A stretch of DNA of 64,000 nucleotides from Rotaria sordida (lineage: Eukaryota > Rotifera > Eurotatoria > Philodinida > Philodinidae), in assembly GCA_905250125.1 (NCBI GenBank), contig CAJNOL010000196.1, positions 83,229 to 147,228 of the forward strand, written 5' to 3'. Both the position numbers and the translations under genes were made by a program. Of this stretch, positions 1 to 10,800 are shown piece after piece; position 1 is the stretch's first letter, and the number at the start of each line of letters is the position of its first letter. The notes beneath the pieces are model-generated. The model was given only the letters and a program-made list of their open reading frames with translations, was not told the DNA's origin and searched no databases.

Positions 1-232
1 AGAACACTTCTCTGAGATAGGTGTTCTATTTAGAACACTTCTCTGAGGCAGGGTTTCTATTCTATTTATCACACCTCTCACAGATAGGAGTTCTAATATA
101 CATAGAACACTTCTCACAGATAGGAGTTCTAATCGAATTAGTGCATTTCTCTGAGACAGAGGTTCTAATAGAACACTTCTCCGACATAGTAGCTCTAATT
201 GATTTTAGAACACTTCTCTTGCTTACAGATAT
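1..232. repeat. degenerate tandem array of about 36-bp palindromic units
   Basis: Seven copies of a motif like CACTTCTCTGAGATAGG begin near 5, 36, 72, 108, 144, 174 and 211, so spacing is 30-37 bp. Several copies are flanked by AGAACAC on the left and GTGTTCT or GAGTTCT on the right, making each unit a small imperfect palindrome. The plus strand stays open across the array and would encode a 12-residue repeat, but there is no other sign of coding, so it is treated as non-coding. The array probably continues left of the window. Confidence 0.75.
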
Positions 233-1680
233 GTATTCCTTTTACGGAATAGTATCTATGTTTGGTGCAAGTGCAATCGCGATAACAATAACAAACAACG
301 CAATCATCAATTAAGACAATGGTCGTCGATCGATGTTAATGGAATACATGGTTATTTACGGTTCAAGATTCTACCTGTTTCACCAAAGGCGTCGTTTTCT
401 CTTTGTTGTTCGTTTTTGTCATGTACAATTAGAGAGGTCCATTCGACCATCTAATGTGCTTTTCAGTCTTATAGGTCCTTCAGACCATAAGATTGTTTTT
501 GTTTTTTGTTCTATAAATTAGTTTTTCGTGTTAGTTTTTTGTAGATTCTGATGACGTGTGGTTAAAATCACACAGAAACTAGTCAATAAATAAAATTCTA
601 CAAAAACACAAAAAACTTCTTTTTTTTCTTTAATTTTTTTTCATCTCGAGAGTAGTGGCCTCATTAGAGAGAGGTTATATCTGAATAAGAATAACCAACT
701 ACTTTTAATTCTAATAAAGTTTAATGCGAAGAAAATCAGTTATGTATATTGAAGATATATTTAGCAATACGAATAAGTTTTTTCAGTATAACAATGTTAA
801 ATACATCTAATAAATTGGTGGAATAGTAGTAATTCGAAATACAAATATTTTTGAAAAAAATAAAATTTCAAAGCGCGCAAATCAACTATAAAAATTGTTA
901 TAATTTTGATTTATTCATTTGTTTAATGCTTTTTAAAATAAACTATTGTAACCTCTCTAACAATATACCATAAATCTATAATAGTCAGAGTTTACAAATT
1001 CTACACCTGAGCTCCTCTTGGGACCACACTGACAAGTTACTGACATTCTAGCTTTTGTTTGTCTTGTTGCTAGTTGCTCGTTGTTTTTTTTATCTTTTTA
1101 TTTCATTTTTCTTAATTTAGCGTTATTATCACACTATTATATATCTTGTTAAATTCAGAAATATTGATAGTGATTATTTCCTAAAGTTATAACTTGATCA
1201 GTTCATGCTTTTTATGGCGATTATGGCAAATCAATGCATTACATCCCATTATCATTGACATCTTGAATATAAGTTTTTATTTGTGCAAAAAATCAAAAAC
1301 TGTCCTACTTAGAATATTCATAAACTTATTTTGACTATTCAAATTTCGAGGAAGACTTTGAAATGTTTTAGAACAATGGATAAATCTAATCATTCCTTAG
1401 TTCGCCTCCGATACAATACAAAACGATAAATTTTTATCATTATTATCAAATGTATTGAAATCTCAATTTCATTTCCTTAAGCTTTCAATGAAAAACTTTA
1501 CTCGAATACTTAACAAATAGAATAAGCTATGAAAGCTTTATTGAAGAAAAACAAATATACACAATAAAACAATACAACGAAGATAAATATATTTAACCAA
1601 TAAATATTTTTTATTGACTACAATTTCCTTCTTTTTTTTTTTTTACTTTATAAATACATATAAGTCATGCGCAGTTATAT
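233..1680. other. gene-poor AT-rich stretch
   Basis: No convincing exon, RNA gene or large inverted repeat was seen. It consists of AT-rich sequence with short T and A runs. The short open frame at 333-521 has no supporting features. Confidence 0.5.
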
Positions 1681-2090
1681 AAACTTCTTCTAATTTCTCT
1701 ATTTCAAAATTTTTTAATACATATTTCAACTGATCGTGTACAGTCATAACCAGGTGGATTATCTAAATTTTCAAATCAAAAGTAAAAATTTATTAAAATA
1801 TCTTGTTCAGTATATATTTCATCAAATCATTTATCCATTAAACAATAAAATAATATTAGTGAACCATCTTCTTTATCAACATGAAATTCTCGTTGTGATG
1901 TAAAATAATCATTTTTATTTATATGTGCATCTTTTTTTTCTATTGAATCATCAATTTACTTCACGAAAATCATCATATATATATATATATATATTTCGAT
2001 GTATCACCACTACAAACTGATAAAACAATTTGATGATGATGAATAAGATTCACTGGTAATACATGCACAATGAAAACATAAGTTATTAAG
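1681..2090 (-). pseudogene. decayed coding relic, family not recognised
   Basis: Minus-strand sequence has a protein-like composition broken by stops. A block from about 1953 to 1681 reads DSIEKKDAHINKNDYF and, further on, LDNPPGYDCTRSVEICIKKF. It is interrupted by three TGA codons, each where a Trp would fit (after CLMDK, after INFYF and after CIKKF). An upstream block in another frame, about 2000-2090, includes IHHHQIVLSVCSGDTSK, with an AT microsatellite between them (about 1974-1994). The codon pattern resembles the real exons nearby. The family was not identified. The alternative is chance open sequence, but the length and residue mix argue against that. Confidence 0.4.
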
Positions 2091-2199
2091 AAAAAATGTT
2101 ATCATACAAACAACGTCAAATACAGTTTCATGAATATAATAAAGCAAACAACAGAAACCAATCTCAGACAAAGCTGAAACAAAATTTATCATAAATATA

Positions 2200-2582
2200 T
2201 TTAATCAATAATTCTATGATTATTCATCATTGATTGGTATCATTAGGATTCGATCATTTATTCAAAATACTAATAAACCATTAAACTAGTTATTCTCTAT
2301 CAAACGAACAATAGTAAACTGAATAGATAGATGGAGATTAAATGCAATGATGATGTGTTCGATATATAGATTGTGCTTCCCTCTATTACATTATTTAATA
2401 AATAAAAAGAAATCTTTTATTTTATAAAATATCATTATTTGAATAATTTCTCTTTTTTTTTAAATGAGAATATTTTATTAATTAATATATATACTTGAAT
2501 CGAGTCTTGTTTTATGTATTGATAAGGATATAAACATAATCATGGTAGCATTCGACAATTTATTAAAAGATAAATAATACTA
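2200..2582. other. 5' flank of the Death-domain gene
   Basis: AT-rich upstream region with no recognised promoter element. The chosen start codon at 2583 is the first ATG of the open exon. Confidence 0.4.
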
Positions 2583-5146
2583 ATGGGAACTGTTTTTAAT
2601 ACTCTTCCTATTGCTGAAACAGATCATTTGTCAAATATGTCACCAAATCGTGGTGATTGGTTAACTAGTCATGCAGATGCAACTGGACTTGCAGTTGTAG
2701 AAGTTGAACGTTTATGGAATCGTTTTAAACAATTAACAGGTTCAAGAGATCAAACTCGTTTATATCCTGATAATTCTGCAGTACCAAATGAAATATCTAA
2801 TGATGTTTTTGTTAAAAATGTAAGTTTAGAAAGTGTTTATTAAATAATTTAAAACACATAGTTCTTAATCATTAAGAATTAGAATAGGAGTTTTTCTTCA
2901 GTTTTCAACGATTAATATGATAGAGTATTTATGATCTTTCTATTAACATTCATTGGTGAGCATGATAAAAAAAAACATATGACATTGAGAAACAACTAAC
3001 AGTCACTTTCTTTGAAGTGTTGTGTACATGTTCGTCGAAAACGAGATTGCTGAATTCCTTTTAATGATCTATATCAGTAATTATCCTGTTCGTTTGTTTT
3101 TTTCGATATATATCGTATAGAAAGAATGGCTATTCAATTATGATATGTGTATTATGAATTGCAACTCGGTCTTTTCCTTAGTTGCAAACTTAGACACTAA
3201 CTCATTTTGTTACCAGCTTACCAGGAAACTTCTACAGGTATCAAATTGCTTTTCGACTGAGACGATGTTCCTTTGGTGAGTAATAGAAAAGTCTAGCTCA
3301 GTCGAAAAGTGACTTGACATCTGGAGAGATTATCTCGTTAATTCCTAACTTAAGTTAGCTATTACCTTGACGCATCACTATGATTACTATTGAAGAAAAC
3401 TCTGCAACCGTTCAACCGCTTTTAAGTCGAGACTATGAGCATTGTGTAGACTCAAATGAGTTATGAATATTCTGAAAAGACTCCATGCTCTTGTTCTATA
3501 GCTGGGGAGATACTGCACTCTTACAGTATTTTGTAAATAAATGCCGTGGTCCCTCCTCAGGAACACCAGAAAAACTTATTTTCGAATTTTGACTTAAAAC
3601 CTTGCATAGAGACAAGTCTTAACGAGAGTAGTTTATTGTAAAATTTTAAAGTCTTTTGATTTACTTCTGTCTTAAAACAAGAACAGCAAATCTGCTGGTT
3701 TACAACAGCGATGGAAAAGTCACACTATTACCATAGTTCTGTCTTAAAACAGAAAGAGCAACAAGACTTGAAACATTCATGGAAAACCTATTCTCGTTAA
3801 GAACTATCTTTATACAAAGTTTCAAGTCAAAACTCTCAAATCAATTTTTCTGGTGTTTCTCAGGAGGATCACAGCATTTATTGAGAAATTACCATAAATG
3901 TGCAGTATCTCCTTAACAACAAACTAAGGACACGAAATCTTTTCAGGATGTTTATAGCTCATTTGGATCTACATAATAGTCATAGTCTTGATTCAAGTGT
4001 TACTGAACAATTAGTATTAATACACATAATATTCAAACATTTTTTCATACTGTAGGTATGATATTCAGAATATTATCGGATAGTCACGTTATCAAATTTC
4101 AACGATCTTCATTTCAGTAGAGTACATATTAGCCTCTTGTGAAACTATTATTAAGGGTGTGCGTGTGACTGAATATAGGAAGAGATCCATACCCTTTAAT
4201 AGTAATATTTTTATATGATCAATAGTAATATTTATTTTATATTTTTTCATTCTAGCTTATGAGACATTTTCCTCGATCTAAATCAGATCCAAACAGTATT
4301 CCATTTGGTTATTTTATAGTCGTAATGCAATGGCTTGATGCAGCTACCATTCCACAAAAACTAGCAGCTGTATATCATTATCTTAATAATGGTGAACCAA
4401 TTGATTCGCAGATGATAAGTAAACTTTTAAAACATGTTTATCTTGATTCTAAAGATGTATGTATATCATTCAATTAACCAAAAAACAAATAAAAAAAGAG
4501 GAAAAAGAAACTTTGGATTTTTATCTTTTATATTTAAAGGATGAAATTAAAGCATTATCACATCAATTTATGCAACAATTAGGAGCTAAAGAACAAAGTA
4601 AATTTATAATATAAAAAAATATTAAATAAAGAAAATTTCTCTAGGTAAATTAAATATGCAACAATTCGTTGATGCTGTCCAACGATCTATACCACCAAAT
4701 GAACTTGAAGATATTCTTAAATTTAATATTATACCAACACATTTACTTGATGAAGCAAATGCATTACCATCACTTCCAGCATCATCAACAAATATACGTA
4801 ATATAAATGATTATGGTAATTATGATCTTGTTAATGATGAACAATTAAGACAAATAGCAAGTCAAGTATCGTATAAAAATTGGTCGAAATTAGCACTTGC
4901 ACTTGGTTTTCTTGAATATGATATTGAAGCATATAAAATAAAAAATAATAATGATTCATCTGCAACAGTAAATATTACTTTTTTTTTATGAAAACAAAAA
5001 AGAAAATAATCGAAATTTCTTTGTTATAGATGTTAGAATTACTTCATATGTGGCGTGAACAAGAAGGTTCATTAGCTACTAAAAATCGACTTAAACGTTA
5101 TTTAGAAGAAAGTGGATTTCATGAACTTGTTTCATTACTTAATTAA
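2583..5146 (+). CDS. EF-hand-like/Death-domain protein (five exons, 311 aa)
   Basis: Exons by GT/AG sites and frame: 2583-2819, 4256-4456, 4540-4597, 4645-4967, 5030-5146; the total is 936 nt with every junction in frame. Residues about 231-310 form a clear Death domain, starting DEQLRQIASQVSYKNWSKLA, with a conserved Trp in helix 2, LALALGFLEYDIEA, then LLHMWREQEG and a final LxxYLEESGFHELVSLL. Death domains make homotypic contacts in apoptosis and innate signalling. The first 200 residues are helical, with a calcineurin-B/CIB-like arrangement (VERLWNRFKQL, IPFGYFIVVMQWLD, KLNMQQFVDAVQ), but no complete DxDxDG calcium loop is visible, so calcium binding is doubtful. Intron 1 is about 1.4 kb and carries a foldback element; the other introns are 47-83 nt. 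It converges with the TIR gene. The Death domain is secure; the EF-hand assignment is inference. Confidence 0.8.
3110..4010. mobile_element. foldback element in intron 1 of the Death-domain gene
   Basis: The left arm (about 3405-3660) is matched in reverse complement by about 3700-4000. For example GGGGAGATACTGCAC on the left pairs with GTGCAGTATCTCCTT on the right, and the arms share a TCCTCAGGAACACCAGAAAAA-like block. A second, smaller hairpin at about 3222-3330 has arms around TTTTCGACTGAG and CTCAGTCGAAAAG. The main arms are diverged copies of hairpin B of the three-armed palindrome at 6951-7571. The motif AGAATGGCTATTCA near 3124 resembles the outer edge of that same structure. No open frame for a transposase is present, so this is a non-autonomous element or a derived hairpin. 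Confidence 0.7.
4147..4204. repeat. short GGGTGTG...CCATACCC inverted motif
   Basis: ATTAAGGGTGTG at the left and CATACCCTTTAAT at the right pair around a 25-nt centre. This is one of six related sites in the window (also about 13500, 34031, 38178, 43245 and 43750). Confidence 0.45.
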
Positions 5147-5599
5147 TATATATATATATATATAGATATATGTGTGTGTGCATGCGATACTAATAATCAA
5201 TACTAAAATAATTGTGATATGATTTTTCGATTAACAAAAATTTTTAACTTCTCAAAGTGACACTGAAGAAGTGTAAAAATTTTTTATAGTACATTGGAGA
5301 ATTGTAATTTTCATACGCATGATTATATGTTTAACTGCTTAATCTCTGTTCACATAAGCTAAACTGAAAGTATTGCCCATTTAAAACTAATATATTCGCT
5401 TTGATTGGATTTGGCACAATTAATTAAGTCAATAATATAATTTTGATAGTCGTTTCAACACTGTCGATAGTGATTCTGTGGAGTACTTTGAATGATAAGC
5501 TATGCATTGAAATATTGTTTGTACTAAATGACCATAATATTCTCTTGAAATATAAAAATAAACAGATTGTTTTTTTCTAAATGTTGAATATCAATAAGA
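5147..5599. other. 3' flank of the Death-domain gene
   Basis: Begins with a TA microsatellite (about 5147-5175), then AT-rich sequence without recognised genes up to the palindrome. Confidence 0.45.
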
Positions 5600-7757
5600 C
5601 CATTTTTTTCGTGTTAAATATTTTCTGAATCAACATAAAATTCTGAGCTAGATGAGGTACTTTTTTTTTGCCTATCGTTTTGCACTCATTGAAAAAAAGC
5701 TTTTTTCTGATTCTATCAAATCATATACTATCAAAGGTAGAATTTGACGCTGATTCTGAGTATGATGTTAACACTTGAAGACAAAGAAATTTCTATCGAG
5801 AAAAAACCTATTCTATTTAGGATGCTAATAGAGAGTCATTATCAGTTACAATCGTCAAGCGACCTATCAGTAGAGTTCAATGGATCCGAGTCTGAGTTTA
5901 GAAATTTTTGGATCCGATGGACTCTTCCCACAAAAGATTAATCAATCAGGTTCGAATCCAAAATTTTGAGTAACCGGATCCGAATCCAACAAATTTTAAT
6001 CGGTTGGACTCGAATCCTAAAATTCTTGGATCCGATGGGCTCTAGCTATTAGTCCTATTAGAAAGTTTAGAATAGACTTCGTCTTATGCGAAATAGTGTT
6101 TTCATTCAGAGTAATGTAAAAGAAAGTGATTCAAAATCGATTTTTTGAATAGCTTTAAGGCAAAATACTCGAAAAAACAGCTTTTTTGAGACTTTAACGT
6201 AATTTTATAGGGTAATGAAATCGTAAGGCAAGAAGTCGTAGAACAGGTCACCAGCTACCCTTGAAAAAGCCTATCCTAGATGCTTACTAGTTCTAAGTTC
6301 CGTTCTTAGTATGTCTCAAAGCCTATTTCTAAAATTTTTGTCAAGTTCTTCTCCAATCTATCCAGAGATAGGCATTAGTTTGAAATGGATTTACTCAGAT
6401 GTAATCTCTTACGCTGAACGAAAGAAAATTCTATATTTCTTGATAGATTGTACGAAAACTTGCTTGGATTCCATAATCAAAATAGAACATAATAAACTGC
6501 GACGAGCTCTGTATACAGTTCGTTGCCTTAAGATTTCATTACCCTATAAAATTACGTTAAAAGTCTCAAACATGCTGATTTTTCGAGTATTTTGCCTTAA
6601 AGCTATTCAAAAAATCGATTTTGAATCACTTTCTTTCGCATTACTCTGAATGAAAACACTATTTCGCATAAGACGAAGTCTATTTTAAACTTTCTAATAG
6701 GACCAATAGCTAGAGCCCATTGGATCCAAGAATTTTGGAACCCGAATCCGACCGATTAAAATTTGTTGGAACCGGATCTGATCGGTAAAATTTTTTGGAC
6801 TCGGATCCGGATCCGGATCGGGCCCAATGGGCTCTACTGTTAGATGGTCTCACGACTGTAACTGATAATGACTGTCTATCAGCATCCTAAATAGAATAGA
6901 TTTTTTCTCGATAGAAACTTCTTTGCCTTTAATGATTAACATCATACTCACGAGGGAGGGTCACCAACTGATCAATCGCTTTTGAGCCGGAACTATGTGC
7001 ATCATATAGGTCCTAATGAGCTATGAATACCGTGAAAAGAGATCGGGCGGATAGCTTATTACTGCTGAGATACTGCCTTTTTACTGTATGTTTAAGAAAA
7101 AAGAGCTGTGATCCCCCTCAGGAACACTTGGAAAACTGAATTTCGAATTTCGACTTCAAACTTTGCATGGATATAGACCTCGATGAAAATACTTTATTGC
7201 GAAAGTTTCAGCTCTTTTTGTTGTTCCTATCCTAAGATACAGTTGTTGTAAAATTGCTCATATACACCAGCGGATCCGATGTTCTTATCTCAGACTAGGA
7301 GCAACCAAAAAATCTGAGACATTCACAATAAACTATTCTCATTGAGGCCTATCTACATGCAAAGTTTCAGACGGAAACTCAAAACTCACTTTTTCTGATG
7401 TTCCTGAGGGGGACCACAGCTTTTTCTGAAAAATATAGTAAAAATGCTATATCTCAGCAGTAAGAAGCTATCCGCCCGAACTCTTTTCACGGTATTCATA
7501 GCTCATTATGACCTATATTATGCACATAGTTCCGACTCAAAAGCGATTGATCAGTTGGTGACCCTCCCTCGTCAGGATCAGCGCAATGTCCTACCTTTGA
7601 TGATATATGATTTGAAGGAATCAGAAAAAAAGCTTTTTTTTTCGATGGATGCAAAAAGATCGGCGAAAAATGCTCTTCAACTAACTCAAAATTTTATGCT
7701 GATTCAGAAAATCTAGCATTTGTTTTTTCAAAAATATTTTTGACACGAAAAAACAAT
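5600..7757. mobile_element. three-armed palindrome (two hairpins inside one stem)
   Basis: The outer stem pairs about 5600-5759 with 7572-7757: TCAAAGGTAG and CTGATTCTGA on the left answer CTACCTTTGA and TCAGGATCAG on the right. Inside lie two complete hairpins side by side. Hairpin A is 5760-6947; it opens with GTATGATGTTAAC and closes with GATTAACATCATAC, has arms of roughly 430-465 bp and a loop near 6230-6520. Hairpin B is 6951-7571; it opens CGAGGGAGGGTCACC and closes GGTGACCCTCCCTCG, with arms about 280 bp. The junction between the three arms is almost free of unpaired bases (3 nt). The arms of A carry tracts rich in GGATCCGAATCC. The short open frames across the structure mirror the arms and are not genes. 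It could be nested foldback insertions or a structured element; no transposase is visible. Confidence 0.8.
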
Positions 7758-7858
7758 CGCTTCATCAATAGCCATCCTTTTTTTGTCTGTATATATATAT
7801 TAAAACTAAGAACTAATAAAAAAAAATAACATGTCTATTCCTGGTGAACACTGTTCAT

Positions 7859-10800
7859 TTAAAAATGTTCACATGCTTTGTCATGAAGTAGAAGTAATTG
7901 ATGTCCATAACGCTCAAATTCTTGTAGTAATTTAGTTGAATCTTCAGCAGATTCAACAATAAAATTATATGGTTGACCGCAAGTAGATGGCGGTCGAAAA
8001 ATAGTACGTCCCGTAGCTCGTGTAGTATGAGGTATTGTTGATTCTAAGAGTGTTCCAATTGGTGTAAAATTTTGCATCCGATTAGGAGTTACTGAAGAAC
8101 GTGTTGATGATATAGAACTGGGTTGCATTGGTGATGGTTGTGATCGAGCTCTATTAGGCATATATAATTGTTGTTGAATAGGCTTTAATGATGAACGAGA
8201 TGTATGAGATAATACAGTAGATGGTACAGATACTGAAGTAAGTAAATTGTCTATTTCAGTTAGAAATCGTGTATAAATACCCATTGGTAAAGTTACATCT
8301 TGAAAACGACAACGTAATTCATGATTTATTTGACTATAAAGACGGCTAGGCTTTTCTTGACACATTCGAAAGAATCGTATTAATGCACAACCTGTCATTG
8401 ATTCACATATTGGCATCATTAAATTAAGATTAGAATCATATAAAAAATCAAGTATTTCTTTTCTTTTCCAATGATTAATTGAACTTGAATGATATGTCGA
8501 ATTACGTGTGTCACGTTTTAGAAATTCTTCCGGAAAATTTATCTTACCATTTATATTTACGAATGAAGATACAGATGTAATAGGTGCCGTACCTGGTGTA
8601 ATTGGTCTTGAATTAGAATTAATTGGAGATTTGGAAGATTTTTCAACTGTAACAACATTATGAGCAGGTGTTATTGATCTTGAAATACCATTTTCGAATG
8701 ATTTTTGCTGTTGTCGATTGGAATGAACAGGCGTCGAAGAATGAATCATTTGTTCAACATTAGTTGGTGTAATTGCCGTTGCTTCGACATAGGATACTTT
8801 CTTTTTTACATGTTGATTAATGTCTTGAATAAGTAATGAAGAAGCCATCTTGAAATCAGATGTAGCAAAATCAATAGGTCTATGTTTGTTGATTATAGTA
8901 GTTAACCATCCATCATTTGTATATCCTGCACGTACAATTAATGGAAGAATAGGTCGTTTAGAATTAAATGCATATTCTGCTACATTTTGACATTGATTAT
9001 CTCGTTTATATGAATTTGATATACAAAGAACAATTAATGTGGAATTATCTATTACTTCAGTTTGGATGTCAGTAGCTAAAATATAAGATTAAAATTCTAG
9101 TTGAATTTAAGGGTATAACTGATTATGAGAGAAATATGTAACTGTTCGGACCCTAAACCAGAGTGCTGACATTCAGAGCTCTATAGATCCGGATAGGAAA
9201 GTCAGAAATGAAAACGACTGATTACACCTCTGGAAAATACTTTCAAGTATCTGTCGGCAAAATTTTAGCTCGATCCGAAAGCAAGCTTGATGTACTCTTA
9301 TGGAAAACCATTTTATCCAAAAAAAAACAAGCGGAAATATTGTCGAAAATTTATTTCTTCAACACATGTCTTCTCATTTTAGGTGATCTATCTTTGGTAA
9401 AAATTTCATGTGGATATGTTGTACATTCTTCTCTAGAAGTGTAAGGCAGCTTTTTACTCCTATATTTCAACACTTCTGATAGATTGTGTTTCACAAAAAC
9501 AAACAAAATTTTATCGATTTACTTTGCTCATGAGGATTATCACGTTTGAACCAAATGTTATAACCTTCATTAGCAAGAAATTCTTGAATTTTATAAGCCA
9601 TATCTTTATCATCATAACAATATGAAATCATAATATGATATTTAGATATTTTTCCATCATTAATATGTTTTAATTCTCCATTTGATTTTTGTTCATTTTC
9701 TTGAAATTTAGATTCTATATAATGAAAAAACAAAAATAGTACAATTTTTCAATAGAAATTTACATTTCATTTATACCATTTACAAGATTTTGAAGAAGTC
9801 TATTAGCCATTTTATATATTTCATTATTTGCTATATCATCAGATGAAATTACAGTATTATTTCGACGACGACGATTAAAACTATGAGAATGAAGAAGACT
9901 ATTATTTTCTTGAGTATCACTAATAATAGGTTTTGGAATATCTTTTAATGACAAAATAAATTTTGAATTTTGAGACATTTCTTGAACTACTTGTTCATTA
10001 CTTGATAATTTCCATAGACATTCAAGAAAAAATTCTTTTGTTAATCCAGTAAATTTTTGACTACATTGAATTAAAAATCTTAATGCATTTTGTTTTAATA
10101 TTTCATTTTTAACTTGTTCATATTGTATCAAACCTTTGAATTAAAATAGTATTCGAATGAAAAAATAAAACAAAGTTATTAAATATGTTTTGTTTTTTTT
10201 GTTAATTACTTTTTAATATTTGAGCAAGTTGTATTATATTTCGATTGATATTTCCCGTATTCACTTGATCATTAAGATTAGTTTTATTCTGAGATTCAAC
10301 TGCATTATATAATAAATTAAGAATATTAAAAGTCAATTGAGATAAATCAATATTTAATTCTTTGATATCATTTTTATCAATTGTACTAGCAAGCATCATA
10401 TAAGCATTCAAAACAATACTTTCAGAAGATATTGATGTTAATGCTCGAAATATTCTCGCCGATTTACAAATTTTAATATAATCAAGAGCATCAGGTTCAT
10501 AAATTAATACACTAAAAACACGAAGTGCTGCATCAATTAATAATGTTTCTTGATTTTCTGGAGTATTATGTAGTTTTTTAATTAATGTAGGTTCACTAAT
10601 AAGATATAAAAGATGATTAATAAGTGATCCAAGTGATCCATTACTTAAATATACTGTAAAATAACCTTCAGCAAAAATAAGAGTTGTAAGAAGATGACGA
10701 ATCGAACGCATCATTGGACCATGCCATTTTTTAATTTGTTTTATATTTTTATCAAGTATCGATACATAACGTGGTAACATTGTTTTTAAAACTTGTTCTA

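Noticed and set aside
5952..5962. GGTTCGAATCC as part of a tRNA gene
   Set aside because: No cloverleaf, A box or acceptor stem around it; it is part of a GAATCC-rich repeat.
5744..7716. Open frames at 5744-5941, 6311-6649 and 7444-7716 as genes
   Set aside because: They lie inside the arms of the three-armed palindrome and mirror each other on opposite strands; no domain or splice context.
9208..9444. 78-codon open frame as a gene
   Set aside because: It lies in intron 4 of the TIR gene and consists of foldback-element sequence.
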